Assembly: GCA_037349315.1 (NCBI GenBank) | Contig: JBAIAC010000007.1 | Coordinates: forward strand, 45,271,001-45,335,000 | Reading direction: 5' to 3' | Length of the DNA stretch: 64,000 nt | Source: Chelydra serpentina | Taxonomy: Eukaryota; Chordata; Testudines; Chelydridae | Part shown: positions 24,175 to 35,714 of the stretch, piece after piece | Layout of the letters: every line of letters begins with the position of its first letter | Position numbering within the stretch: the stretch's first letter is position 1 | The notes under the pieces: model-generated | What the model was told of the DNA's origin: nothing | Database searches by the model: none | The model's input: the letters and a program-made list of their open reading frames with translations, nothing else | Made by a program: the position numbers and the translations under genes

Positions 24175-24398
24175 GGGTGCCAAACTTTAGGCTCCTATTT
24201 TTGAAAATTTTACCCCAGAGTCTGTTACCAAAATGTTTAAAATTGAATTCCTAAATTCAGGCTCTTAAATACATATTTATGTCCCTAAATAAAACTGAAG
24301 TCAATGGGAGATACTGGGGCTCATCATTTTTTGGAAAAAAAAGGCTACTTTTGTTTTGCTTCCTAAATACGGATTTAGGAGCCTGACCTTTGGCACCC
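24175..24398. repeat. Inverted-repeat element (arms 26 nt)
   Basis: The left arm gggtgccaaactttaggctc (24175 on) and the right arm aggagcctgacctttggcac (to 24398) are reverse complements with few mismatches. A tttgaaaa motif lies inside the left arm and outside the right arm. This resembles a MITE. A related-looking element is at 52239-52423. Confidence 0.5.
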
Positions 24399-24663
24399 AG
24401 GTTTGAAAATGTCAACCTAAGTCCAGAAGAGCCATTTTGATAATATCTGGGCAGTCTTCTTCAAATCATAGAGTAATTGTAGACATTGCATATTCCTTAA
24501 AAAGATTCTCCCCATCAATCAGCATCACTTCCTTTATTATCCATATAGATCTTCAGCCTACTGGCTGCCACCCAGGTCCCCATATCTGCAGAGAATGAGA
24601 ATGTAAGGAAATAGTTCCATCTTGGTCAATCAAGAAATATAAATATAGAGCTAAGTGTTATCA

Positions 24664-25030
24664 GAAAATCATAGGGTTAGAAGGGACCTCAAGCAGAGGC
24701 ACTGACTTCCCCAGTTCCCCGGGGGGTGCTCAACCTCCTCTCCACCCCAGGCCCTGCCCCCAGTCCACCCTTTCCCCCAAGCCCTCACCTGCCCAGTCTC
24801 TTCCTGTCCCTGCCCCACCTCTTCCCTCCCCTACCCCGTTCTGGCCCCTTCCCCCTCTTCCTGCCCCCACTTCTACCCCAGCACCTCCTGCACATTGCTG
24901 AACAGCTGATCACGGCAGGCGGGAGCACTGGGAGGGAGAGGGAGGAGCTACTCCACAGGGCTGCTGGTGGGTGCTGAGCACCTCTGGAGTTGGCATCTAT
25001 GACTGCAAGGGTCATGTAGTCATGCCAAGA
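24664..25030 (-). mobile_element. CR1 3'-end fragment split by a hAT insertion
   Basis: The sequence aatcatagggttagaaggga then cctcaag (24668-24693) resumes as ggtcatgtagtcatgcc (25010 on). Joined across the interruption these follow the antisense CR1 3' terminus (gggacctcaagaggtcatctagtcc). It documents the CR1 copy as older than the inserted hAT. Confidence 0.7.
24694..25001. mobile_element. hAT-type MITE, 308 bp, inserted into CR1
   Basis: Left end cagaggcactgacttcc; right end, reverse-complemented, catagatgccaactcc. Flanks acctcaag (24686-24693) and actgcaag (25002-25009) agree at 6 of 8, a decayed 8-bp duplication. The interior is a C-rich pyrimidine tract (24760-24880), followed by gctgatcacggcaggcgg. 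Confidence 0.7.
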
Positions 25031-25400
25031 TACAGGATTTGTTGTATCTAAACCACCCAAGACAATCTGTATGCAGCATTGATGTTTGCAGACAACCCTG
25101 CCTCAAGACCTATCTGTAGCGTCTCATAATCTCTGAACAAGAGGTGTGACAGGATTGGCCTTGTGGTACTTCACAGCTGAGATACCTTAAGGAGGAAGAG
25201 GAGTCAACGATCTACCATCCTCTTGGATCTTTCTGTATGAATAGAACGACTTTAAAGCCGTGCTTCCAACCGTTGCCAGATCTAGCAGTATTTGAAAGCA
25301 CATCTGATCTTTGTTCGTTGCTCTGAGAAGATCATTGACTGTTGAGGCCATATCTAGGTCTGAAACCTGACTCACTGACATTCTCAAAATTAGAAGATGC
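25030..25400 (-). mobile_element. L2/CR1-type LINE reverse transcriptase core fragment
   Basis: Minus-strand frame 25400-25195 reads VSDLDMASTVNDLLRATNKD then QMCFQILLDLATVGST, corresponding to VNDLLLATDSG-LLLLDLSAAFDTVDH of L2-clade ORF2. It continues downstream on the minus strand with the equivalents of the next palm segment (about 25195-25040), frame-broken. With 23700-23960 it forms one minus-strand LINE, in the right domain order, interrupted in the middle by other insertions. Confidence 0.65.
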
Positions 25401-25860
25401 CAGATGCAGTTGGTGTTGGCCCCCACTACACTCTCAGTTATTTGTCTTTTAAAAAATTTACTCTTGTTGTTATTACAGGATTAGGCACCTCGCAAAAGCT
25501 GGCAAGAACATTAGTGTCAGGAAATGGTTACTTAAGCAGACACATCACAAAATCTCATCCCATGTTTTTATATGCCTCTTACTTGAGTATCTCCCTGCTC
25601 ACAGCCTATGTTGGTATAACTTATGTCACGGGTATGAAAAAACCGCCCTTCTGAGTGACATAAATTACACTGACATAAGCACTTGTGTGCACATGCTGTG
25701 GTGACAGAAGAGCTTCTCCTACTGACATAGCTTCTGCTACTTGTGGAGCTCGTTTTATTATGCCGATGGAAGAGCTCTCTCCCATCGTCATAGAGCATCT
25801 TCACCAGACACACTGCAGCAGCGCAGCTGTATTGGTACAACTGCAGCACTGCAGCACGGT

Positions 25861-26060
25861 TAGGGTGACCAGACGTCCCGATAAAATCGGGACCGTCCCG
25901 ATTTCCGACCATTTGTCCCGTGTCCCGACCGATGGCTGATTTTCCGGGTTCCTGAAGCAGAGGTATTTTTATTTTTTTATTTTTTTTGCTCAACAAGTTT
26001 GGTTGAGCCGTTTTTTTGTGGGAAGTCCCGATTTTCGGGTCTTCCCATCTGGTCACCCTA
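25861..26060. mobile_element. hAT MITE of the 'tagggtgaccag' family, 200 bp (copy A)
   Basis: Starts tagggtgaccagacgtcccg, ends catctggtcaccctaa-type sequence, and is flanked by a perfect 8-bp duplication AGCACGGT (25853-25860 and 26061-26068). The short interior has cgggac/gtcccg inverted motifs and a T-rich centre. The perfect duplication makes it probably the youngest of the three related copies. No coding capacity. Confidence 0.9.
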
Positions 26061-26068
26061 AGCACGGT

Positions 26069-29000
26069 ACGTATAGACATGGCCTTACTCTGTTTTATTG
26101 GTATATCCAGGGGGGACATGGGTGAGGAAGTGGGGGGGTAGATCATACCATTTTCCTCCATTATTATAACAGGTTGCGGGGCAAGTACAGGAGGGGAATG
26201 CTAACTCCTGCCTTTTTCCTTTATCCTCTTCTCCCTCTCCCCTCAAACCCTGGAGAGGTTCCTGTGCTGCAAAGTGGCAGCTGCTATGGTTATGCTCCCA
26301 GCCCCTTGTCATTCCCAAAGGGCTCATGAGATGCTCTTTTTCAGGTATCATACTAGAGCAGGACTTTCTCTTGTTTTGTGAACAGGCCCTCATGGGGGAC
26401 CATAAACCCTTCCCTAGAGCTTTTTGTTTTTTATCATATCCCCTTTGGATAACTACTAATCCTCATTTTTGACATTTAAAGTGAAAGTCAAGGATAGGAC
26501 AGTATTTTAAAACTTTTCATGAATGTCTGTCTGCATATATTAACTTTGGTTCTCTTTCTCCCTTGCCTTCCACCCTGCATAGTTATTTACATTAGTGCAG
26601 ATTGAGTGCAGAGCGGTTGGTGAAACACTACCAGCTCAGAACGGAAGTGCTTTACACCCACTTTGTGTAGGTGCAAAGGTAGAATGCAGTGGGAAGTCAA
26701 AGCTTCAAATTGTAATATCAACAAAATAACTTCTCTATGCTCTGGGCTGTAATTAATTACCTAATCTTAATTATTGCTTAAAAAACAAGCTTTTAAAAAT
26801 CTACAGTTATGTATTTACATAACAGACCCTAATTTTTAAAGATACTTCATGATTATTATGTTGCCTCACTAGAGTCACACGTTAAGAGTTTGTAATAGAT
26901 TAAAAAAATAATAAACTGCAAAGTGAGCAGTTGCAGGGGAGACCCATTCTGGCACTGTAGAAAGCCTACTAAGCCAGTCTTTCAGGTCCTCCAGCACAGT
27001 GATGTGGTGGAATCTTGCACAGCAGCTTTGTCCCTTGCCTGGCTTTAGTTGCTAAAGCTATTCTGCCCTTAATTTTCATCAGCAATGAAATTCAAAATGA
27101 TAGTAAAAAAGTGTAAAAACAGACCTGTTGATTTGAGCAACTTAAAATTAAACCACAGAAAGTACGTTCACATTATTTTAATGATGCTTAAAAGTTTGGA
27201 CTTTTAAAAAGGCTGAAACTCAGTCTGTCTTTAACCTCATGTTATGTTATGCAAGATCACCATTGTTTGGCAAGCCCTGCCATAGCCAACTACAAAGTGG
27301 TAAACTGCATGGAGTTCCAGCTTTAAATTTGAATGTCCTATTTCTTTGTGGTGTTGTCATAGCTTTACCATTGTTTAACTGTGGTATTTTATTATTTAAT
27401 TTTCTGCCTTTCCCCCACCCCCTTCCTCCTTCATTATTTTTTTTTTAAAAACCCCACCTAGTATGGCACTAAGAGTTAAAGTACTGAACAGTTAACCCAC
27501 ACAGTAGAATACTTGTGATCTGGCAGGTAAATATTTAATCTTATTTTTTAAATAATATTTAGGACAAGAGTGTGCCAGTTAGGCACAGCTCAGCATTAAG
27601 TGAACTGTGGAGACTCCCCACCTCAGGAAGAAGTCTCAGAAGGCCTCCCTGAACACAAAGGGAGTGCACCCACGGCTACTCTAGCCAGCCAACTCCTTGC
27701 TCAAAGGTGTGGCGTATAGGTGTGTTACCGCTCTGTCTTCCTCCTACCTACTTTAGGATGTTATCCACCTTGAGGGACAGGGAGAGAGAGAGAAGTCTCT
27801 CAGAACAAAGTGCAATTCTGTGTGAGCCACTTAAGGATGAAAACACTTTTTGTATTCTCCCTATATGCTGCACACTCTTGTGTGTGTCAGGCAGAATCTG
27901 GCTATTGGTCAGTAAACCTTTTTTACTTTTTACTTTTGGAATCACTCTGTTCTACAAGCACAAAAATATCTATTACCTGTCAACATAAAATATAAGAGAG
28001 GCCATAAAATTTGGGAACAAAGACAAAAAAGTCACTCTGGCTTGGACATTGTTAGTGAAGTTTTAGCTTGCTTCAAAATTTTATAAGCTCTTTAAAATGG
28101 TGTAGAGTAGAAATTCTGACTGGCCTTTTACTAGCCTTGCTAGAGGGCAGCCTATAATTACTGGAGAGCTTCGGTAATAGTATGAATGTTTCAGTCTTGA
28201 AAATTGACACTCCTTAATGTAAAATCATCTTATCATTTCTAATCACTTTATAATTCTCATTCCCAGAAGCCTAATAACTTCTAAATTCAAGTGCTTGCCT
28301 AATGCAAAACCCTCACTAAGTTTTTAAAATTATTCTGCACTGTATAGTAATTCAAAATTGAATTATTTCCAACTTTCATTAATAAGCAATTCTGTCAAAG
28401 TATATTTCACAGATTTCTTGTAAAGCACTTAAAGACATATAGATGAAACATAGTTTCCATTAATATGAAAGGAAATGATTTGTAAAGTAACCAAAAAAAC
28501 AAAACCCACCAACTTGCCTCTTTCTTTCTGAAAGTTCTTATTCACAGTTGTATTCATTAGGAAATAAATAAATGATTCACATAAGTACATACAATATTTG
28601 TTATTTAAAGAGAATCATATTGGTTTATTTTGGTGGTGATGAAAGAGGTTTTGTTTGTATGTCTAAAAAAATGCTATCTGATTATATATTATGCACATCT
28701 GTAAAATCTTTATTAAACTGTGTTATCCAGTTTGTAAGTGACCTTTTCTCCATGATGCACTTGAGGGATATGTGACCTGAAAAACTACCGGAGTTAAAGA
28801 GGGTTGAGTAGGTGAAGATGGCTAAGAAATATGCACAATGTACAAATTTAGAATCTAGTCCCAATCCCATGGATCTTAATGGTACAGAATTAGGCTCATT
28901 TTTTAATTGAAACATATTTGACAAAAATGGAGGCTGCATGAGTTAAGCAATCCTGTTTCTGTGAGGACATGCATTAGTTTCTTGCATTATTTACTGTACT

Positions 29001-30615
29001 ATTCACTGAAAAAGAAAATAGTGGTTATGACAGCAACCACAGAAACAACCCCCTGCCTCAGACACAAAACACTTTGATTTGAAAAGCAATTTGCTTTACA
29101 TAATTTTGAATATTTTGTCAATGGTGTGTGTGTGTTTATGAAAAAATGTGTATGCCCATTTTGATGCTTGTTTATTAACAATTGTTTTGTATTCAACTGT
29201 TCTTACCTCTTTTCATTGTATCGTAAAGAAGTTTTTGAGAAAATAAAATAGTGGAGTGCTTCTATTATGGGGAATGTTCTGGTAGGTTCAGTAGACAGAA
29301 TACATGAAATGTTAGCATTACTTTTTTTCCATTGCCATATTTTTTCTGCTTTCAGGAAGGTGAACGTTGTTATTAAATAAGAATTGTGTATATTCCAGCT
29401 GTTTTATGTAACCTGTGCTACTGGTAAACGGGGTATTTCCCTGTATTAAATTATTCCTATTGCCACATAAATGCAATAGTTGTACTTGCTGAATTCTCTC
29501 CATGTATGTTAGACAGCTGTTTTAAATCCTTTTTTCTTCTGATTAATTAGTGTTAGAATATTAAAAAAACAAAACACACACAAATTAATGTTGATGACAC
29601 AAACCACCAGAGGCCAGAAATATCACAATTGAGGCCAGTAGTCAAAAAGTCTAATCCTCGTCTTGGATTCTGTAGTATCTGTAAAATGCTTTTTGTTCTT
29701 TAAATATGTTTTAGGCCGAGAACTTTAACATTCAGTTCAGTACAGCACACTTTTGGCATGATGAGTTACAGCCTCTTTACTCCCTACCCCCCATCCTGTT
29801 TCATAGTGGTAATGTAGATTTTTAACTAGACTGATGAAAATCAGTGCATTATGATTCCACAACTTGGGTGAAATTTTGCCCTGAGTTACATTTATGCAAT
29901 CTCATTAAACCAGAAGGGTTGCATTGGTGTAATTGACCACAGTTAGCTCCGGTAAAATCCACAATTCCTTTTAAAAATAATTCTATCCCAAACAAAGATA
30001 TATGACAAACAAAGCCATATACTATAGACAAAGATGTAGGAGAATACTTAATAATTGATCTGTTTTTCTTTACAATATCTCCTGGTTTCTCCAGGTTTAC
30101 ATAATTTAGCAGAGCCCTATTATTTTTGAGGGCGCACATGGCAGTATGTGCTGTGTTAGAAGCCTTTTGATAAACCCCAGCTGATGCTTAGGATAAATTA
30201 TTTTTGTTTATGGTGAGTTGAAGGTATGAAATAGGAGCCTGTTTATTTATTAAAATTTCTATTGCTTTTCTGACGGCTTTATTTACAAATATATTCTGAA
30301 AATGTAAAATAAAGAGCTCTACATTGCTGTGCATATAGGCCCAAATATTTAACATTGTATGCACAAAGTGCCTGATGCATATCTGCAAGCCAATATTCTG
30401 CCATTGCATATAACTTTCTGCATACACACAATCCCAACTTGCTCACATGCATTATGAGGTTCTGTTAGTGCTAAAGTATGTACATCCTTTTAAAAATGTG
30501 GGTTATAATTTTTAGGACTGTAAATGAATGCAAATACCAAAAATTCTGAACGTTTACAAGTTTTGCTTTATTTCTAAGTAGTTCTGGTTAATAATTTTAT
30601 GACAATATTAGGCAC
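26069..30615. other. Repeat-poor intron before the cassette exon
   Basis: About 4.5 kb. No exon or clear transposon recognised. A symmetric 'gggtgaaattttgccctgag' relic of an amniote dispersed repeat is at about 29868-29950. The segment 27540-27960 may be a degraded retroelement, but I could not assign it. Confidence 0.45.
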
Positions 30616-30736
30616 TAGGGTTGCCAGTTTTGGTTGGACATGTTCCTGGAGGTTTCATCACGACATAATCTTTAATTAAAAGTTAATCTTTAATTCCTGA
30701 AGACTCCTGGACAATCTTGGAGGGTTGGCAACCCTA
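30616..30736. mobile_element. Short inverted-end MITE, 121 bp
   Basis: Left end tagggttgccag and right end ttggcaaccctatt are inverted repeats (11 bp exact). The flanking octamers do not clearly match. This is a familiar short DNA-transposon-like repeat of amniotes. Confidence 0.6.
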
Positions 30737-31822
30737 TTCTACAGTATTTAAGTCCTTATTTCTTACAGTAATATTGGTGTACATTCAGATTTTCTAAGAT
30801 ATTTGAACATTGTAAAGATGTTCAAGAAAGTCTGATTTGAATGAGTATTGTATATTATGTTTTGAAAACTGAAATCTGACATTCTCACTTCATTTATATA
30901 AAAAAGTTACTCTATTAGAAACTAATATGTTTGAGAGTTATGTATATAAACATGTACATTTTAAATAGAGCAGTGTTTTTTGATAACAGATGTGTTCAAG
31001 TATTAATGTTAAGTATATGTATATTTAGGGAAAAAATATCAATAAATATGACTTCTAATTCTTTTTTGTGTTAATTTTGAACACAGGCTGGTGCTGCATT
31101 ACTAACTTTTGCCCTTGTTAAATTAATGATCTTTGAACACTAATGATAAATATATCGTAGTAAATTGTTGCGATGCCATTAGTTGCATGTTCATCCATCA
31201 TAAGATTGATGTTTACATTTTTCACACATGGCTCTTGATTAAAAAAAATCAGTGAATATTTTAGCAGTTTCTTTTATTGTTAAAAATCGTCAGTAGCTGC
31301 GATTTTAATTGTTTTAGATATGGATACATTTTTTTATGAAATTCAGTTTGTTGGATATCATATAGTCAGCATACAGAGTGGGTGAATAATTTAATGCCAA
31401 AGTAAACGTCACCTCTTCTTCCCAGGACTAACCTTGTTTGCTGATAGAAAGTTTTAGTGTGCTCATTGAACTTGCTGGAATTTGTATTTATTTTAGTCTG
31501 TTTATGTACCCCAAGAAGAGAAGCGGGAAAAGAAAATATTCACGTGGTCAGCATATCTTTTAGTATTTATGTGAGTTCACCATCTTGATTTCAAGTCATG
31601 AATTTGTTTTTACACACATATGCATGCATATTTACATGCATTACTTATTTATTCAATTGGCCTTAAATTCCATTAAGTTCCAATGAGTAGGAGAAAGATT
31701 TTAGTCTTAGGCTTTATTTTAATTTTGTTTTTCTGGTTACATTACTTTTGTTTGTTTATTTTTTAACTGTTCAGTCTAAGGCTTGTAAAGGTTGATTTGC
31801 TCCTGAACTGCTTTGTTCCCAG

Positions 31823-31894
31823 ACATTGCCATCTTCCCCAACTACCACCAAGTCCTCTCCATCTGATCCCATGACCACCTCCAGAGCCAATCAG
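31823..31894 (+). CDS. NOVA1: NOVA1 alternative 72-nt cassette exon (E4)
   Basis: The exon is 72 nt, 24 codons, phase 0 at both ends, so it can be included or skipped without changing frame. It reads TLPSSPTTTKSSPSDP then MTTSRANQ. That is identical, as far as I recall it, to the alternative segment of the longer mammalian NOVA1 isoform, residues 150-173. It is flanked by a mediocre acceptor (ttgttcccag) and the donor CAG|gtacag. The peptide is 13/24 serine, threonine or proline and lies in the linker between KH1 and KH2. In mammals this exon is described as encoding phosphorylation sites, and its inclusion is repressed by Nova protein itself. The exon carries five YCAY motifs (CCAT or CCAC), and four more follow within 40 nt of its end, which fits the same autoregulation here. 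Whether it is actually spliced in this species cannot be read from DNA alone. Confidence 0.95.
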
Positions 31895-31932
31895 GTACAG
31901 TATCATCCTATCATCTACACCATACTTTTCAC
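31829..31932 (+). promoter_or_regulatory. YCAY cluster: putative NOVA autoregulatory splicing element
   Basis: Nine YCAY tetramers occur in 104 nt: 31829 CCAT, 31845 CCAC, 31859 CCAT, 31869 CCAT and 31875 CCAC in the exon, then 31903 TCAT, 31911 TCAT, 31920 CCAT and 31929 TCAC in the intron. NOVA KH domains bind clustered YCAY in RNA. Exonic clusters usually repress inclusion, and downstream intronic clusters usually promote it. Both kinds are present here, so the net direction is an inference from the mammalian case, where exon 4 is repressed by its own protein. Confidence 0.75.
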
Positions 31933-32344
31933 GGGTGACAGCTTGCAAACTGGAGAAAAAGATATGGTGGGTTAAGGATTTATTCGTTCATTCACATATA
32001 TACACCCATAATCATAGATATCTAACGCTGTTGCATAAACAACACTTTTCAGAACTTGGAAAATTAAATGGAAAAATCATTCTTCTCTAAATATACTTTT
32101 AATTTTTAAATCTCTGATAACAGTAAAATAGACTGTAAAATAGTAATTTTATTATTTTTTTAAATCTTACTATTTTAACGTGTATTTGCAGGGTGTGTAT
32201 TTGTGTATCATGAGTGCAGTAATTGTCCGTGTGTGTGTATGTTTATGTGTATGTATATATGCACACACATATGTAGTCTTTGGATCCCTTGTAAAATAGA
32301 ATGGAACTATCCCTAAAACCATATTTAAATAAATGAATGTGATA

Positions 32345-33436
32345 TTAGGAATGGTGTATATTTAATTTTGTTTTTTAATTGTGACTTATATGTAATGTAG
32401 AGGCATTAGTATTTAAACAGATTATGTAGTAAAATATTAATTTGGGAGTAAAATTTAATGAAAAATAAAGTAAAATTAAGTTTATTTTAAAACATTTTTA
32501 ATTACACATTCATTTGAGGTTTGATTACCTATAATTTGGTTCTTATTTTTTAAAATGCAGATACTGTAATGTTAGCAGTAAATTATTTTGTTATCAGACT
32601 GTTTTGTTTTTCTTTGAACTGGGTAATATGTGCAGTTCATTATTCACATAATCATCATATTGTTTATATTGTTGCTTTACTCCTTTATGTAAAGTTCCAA
32701 GTTACTTACTGACCTTCATACCATCCAGATTCAGGCATAGCAGTTATTCAGTGGCTGCTTTTAAGATATACTTGTAAACTGTTAAGGCTAAAAGTACCCT
32801 GTTTGTATTTTAATATTTACATTCAATGTGTTAATTTTAACACATACTTTATTTATGTCAGCTTCTCTTGAGATCTCGTGCAAATTTTATTCAAATCTCA
32901 AGAAGGGTTTTCTTGACAGCAAGCTATTTTTTCCCACAGATAATTAATATGCCTCTGAATGACTGGTGCTAGGATAATTTGTGATAACTACATTAGAACT
33001 TGTGTGCTGTGTAAATAACCAGGCTCAGGATATAGCAGCAGTGCATTAAAATTATATATATAATATTTTGATCATTATAAGAGAATCTGTTGAAAGTGAC
33101 ATCTGGCACAAAAACATGATGAAATTTATTTTCAGGGAGAAATTTTATAGATAGAAGGAAGGAAGCTTTGGTCAGAGAAGTATATGTGGTATTATCCCAC
33201 GGGTTGATTTGAAACTCTTGTATATAGCCTCCTGCCACTCCAGCAGTGATTATTTGACTTCATCATGAATTAAAAAACAAAGATAAAAGGTTAGCAAAGA
33301 GCTAGTAAGACTTCTTTATGAACACCGTGTTCAGCAGTTCTTCTTTCTGTATCTGAATGTTAGACTTACATGTACCTTAATTAAAAAGTAGTTAACATAT
33401 TGAGCAAACAACTATTTATTATGCTATTTTAATTGT
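32345..33436. other. Unannotated AT-rich intron after the cassette exon
   Basis: Very AT-rich with many T-runs. No gene or clear repeat recognised. 32220-32275 is a TG/TATG-rich stretch. Confidence 0.5.
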
Positions 33437-33440
33437 CTCG

Positions 33441-33472
<32 letters not shown>

Positions 33473-33474
33473 TC
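33441..33474. repeat. (TTTC)n microsatellite
   Basis: About eight perfect ctttctttc-type units, a purine/pyrimidine-segregated tetranucleotide repeat. Confidence 0.95.
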
Positions 33475-34869
33475 AAGAGGCTACCTGATAATTGTTGTAA
33501 GGCCAAGCATTCATTGTTTGCAGTGCAAAAAAAAAGTGTTTATTTAACAGGAAACATGATTTTGCGCATGCTGATTGAATAGCATCAGAGATGTACTTGC
33601 TTTGGATCAGTTTCTTGAAGTCTGAACTATCCAAGATTTAGCTTAGGGTATCAGTATATGAAAAATAAATTTGTTTACCTATTAAAAATGTTTTGCTGAT
33701 CTTCTAGAAAAGTTGGTCTATGTGGAAGAGTTTTCTAATAAAATCAAGTGCTGTATTTAATATTCAAACAGTAGGACAAATATCTATGCTTCTGTGTCCT
33801 GTCCACACTTCACATTACATTGTTAAATATATTTTATTCATAGCCTGTTTTGCTATTTAGTTCTTATACAAATAATCAGAATCTCTTTTGGACAGTATTA
33901 AAAAAGGTGTAAATGAAGAAAGATATGAGAACCATAACTGACGCCTGGAGCTGTATTTATCATTAATTTTGAACATTCTTATTAGTTTATAATTATTTTA
34001 TCCCCCACAGTATTTCTTAGTGCTGTCTATCCATTTCAGCAGGAAGCATGTGGCACATGATAAGGCAATTAAGTCAAGGCTTTGCTGTTCATTCTGGTGA
34101 TAAGTGACGTAGCTGGCAATTGTTTCTAGACCGTAGCAGTGATTAACATTCAGCACCAGTATATCGACAAGTATCTGCACTGCGGCTGTCACATGAAAAT
34201 AGGTTCCAGCATGGTAATCTCAAACCTGTCAGTAGTTGTGTAAGTAACCAACACGGGAGGACTGGAGAACAAAACAAATGTTTGTTTTGATACACTGCTG
34301 TAGTTGTGATGATTCTTAACTTCAAGTAACTGTACAGATATGTATATTCTCACAAAACATTATGTAAAGATAACATTAAGCAGCTGTTTAAACTGGACAA
34401 AAGTCAGGAAATTCAGAGTCAGGGTTGAAAATGCATACACAATACATGCTGTTGTGCTTGTATTGCAGCTCATATGAGATTTAAGATCACCCACTTTACT
34501 TAGAGTTTTTGAAATAACACAATATCAAACATTATACTCAAGACCAACAGGGTGACCAAAGCAGGACCGACCTGAGCAAGGATTCATCCTGGGGAAAGAT
34601 GGGCATGGGTTCTGCCTATGTCAGGGGAAGGCTGTTTTAAACTGGGGCAGAGGGCTCATAGGAGTCGTACGGGGGGAGACTACCCAGGGATATGCAGTGG
34701 ATGAGCTCATCTCCTGGATGCTGTTTCCCTGCTCACTGTGTGGGACCTGCCAGCAAACTCTTGTTTCCTGGCAGAGCTTGCGTTATGGGCAGCTTATACT
34801 TGTGCACCCTATCCTCGTGCACACTTTCAGCCAGGAGAAGCCAAGAACCTGATTTTTGCCAGCAGACAC

Positions 34870-35714
34870 TAGGGTGACCAGATGTCCTGAATAAAATATC
34901 AGGACACATGGTGGGAAGGACAGCCACAGGCTCACAGCCCCCACCGGAGCCCTGGGGAAAGGGGGCTCACAACCCAAGGAAGCTGCATTTTGGGGGGCGC
35001 ATGGCCCCGGCTAAGGCCCCTGCTGCAGGTTGGGGGTGCACGGCCCCAACAGCAGCCCCCGACCGCAGTCCCGCCACAAGCCACGGGTTGGACGCGCATG
35101 GCCCCGGCTCTGGCCCCCGCCATGGATCAGGGGTGCATGGCTCTCACCGCAGGTGGGGGGCGCACAGCTTGGCCCCCGCCGCAAGCCACAGGTCAGGGGC
35201 GCACTGCCTCGGTTCTGGCTCCCGCCACAAGCCACGGGTTGGAGGCACACGGCCCTGGCTCCCGCTGCAAGGGGTGGGTTTCAGAGCTGAGGCAGGAGGT
35301 TGAGGCATGGGAGGAAGTTCGGGGTACTGACTCTGGGAGGGAGTTTGGTTGTGGGAGGGGGTGTGGGCTCTGGGGGAGCTTACCTCAGGTGGCTCCCCAG
35401 AAGTGGCGACATCTCCCTCTGGGTCCTAGGCAGAGGCATGGCCAATAGGAGCTGTGGAGCAGGCGGTCATGGCGAGGACAGCACGCAGAGCCCACCTAGC
35501 CGTCCCTGCACCTAGGACCAAGAGGGAGATGTCGCCACTTCTGGGGAGATGCGTGGAACCAGGTAGGGAGCCTACCAGCCCCGCACCAACCAGATGCCTG
35601 GCAACCTTATAATATCAGGATGAATGGTGTCCCGGTTGTACATAGGTCGGGATGCGGGACAAAGAGTTAAATATCGGGACAGTCTCGATTTTATTGGGAC
35701 ATCTGGTCACCTTA
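34870..35714 (-). mobile_element. hAT element of the 'tagggtgaccag' family, 845 bp (copy B)
   Basis: Left end tagggtgaccagatgtcctg; right end attgggacatctggtcacct. Flanks gcagacac and gcaaacgc (6 of 8) fit a decayed 8-bp duplication. Its interior, compared with copies A and C, is in the opposite orientation. It contains a GC-rich array of about 50-bp units (ccccgcc-caagccac-gggttgg, about 34990-35290) and a hairpin with arms of about 38 nt around gaagtggcgacatctccctc (about 35394-35431 and 35507-35545). The open frames across the array are compositional and are not genes. Confidence 0.8.
34990..35290. repeat. GC-rich tandem array inside hAT copy B
   Basis: Imperfect repeats of roughly 50 bp built on gccccc-gccgcaagccac-gggt-ggaggcgcacggcc. 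The reverse complement of the same array is in hAT copy C at about 55800-56150, so it is part of the element and not a local expansion. Confidence 0.65.

Larger units (their letters stand above)
21297..31822 (+). other. NOVA1: NOVA1 intron between the KH1 exon and the cassette exon
   Basis: The intron starts with gtgagt and ends with a short, weak pyrimidine stretch and AG at 31821-31822 (ctttgttcccag). It is 10,526 bp long. A weak acceptor is expected for a regulated cassette exon. It contains a broken LINE with nested CR1/hAT insertions (23.7-25.4 kb), a 200-bp hAT MITE (25.86 kb) and a short MITE (30.6 kb). The remainder is AT-rich sequence with no recognised gene. Confidence 0.9.

Noticed and set aside
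25568..26161. 197-residue minus-strand open frame
   Set aside because: A third of it is hAT copy A and the rest is intron; no domain or start context.
21130..31894. Processed pseudogene or NOVA2 assignment for the exons
   Set aside because: Exons are separated by introns with correct splice sites, so they are not retrocopies. The linker, cassette peptide and spacer fit NOVA1 and not the longer-spacer NOVA2.
34908..35448. Overlapping Pro/Ala/Gly-rich frames of up to 152 residues
   Set aside because: GC-rich tandem array of hAT copy B open in several frames at once, which indicates composition rather than coding. The same applies to 55259-56207 in copy C.
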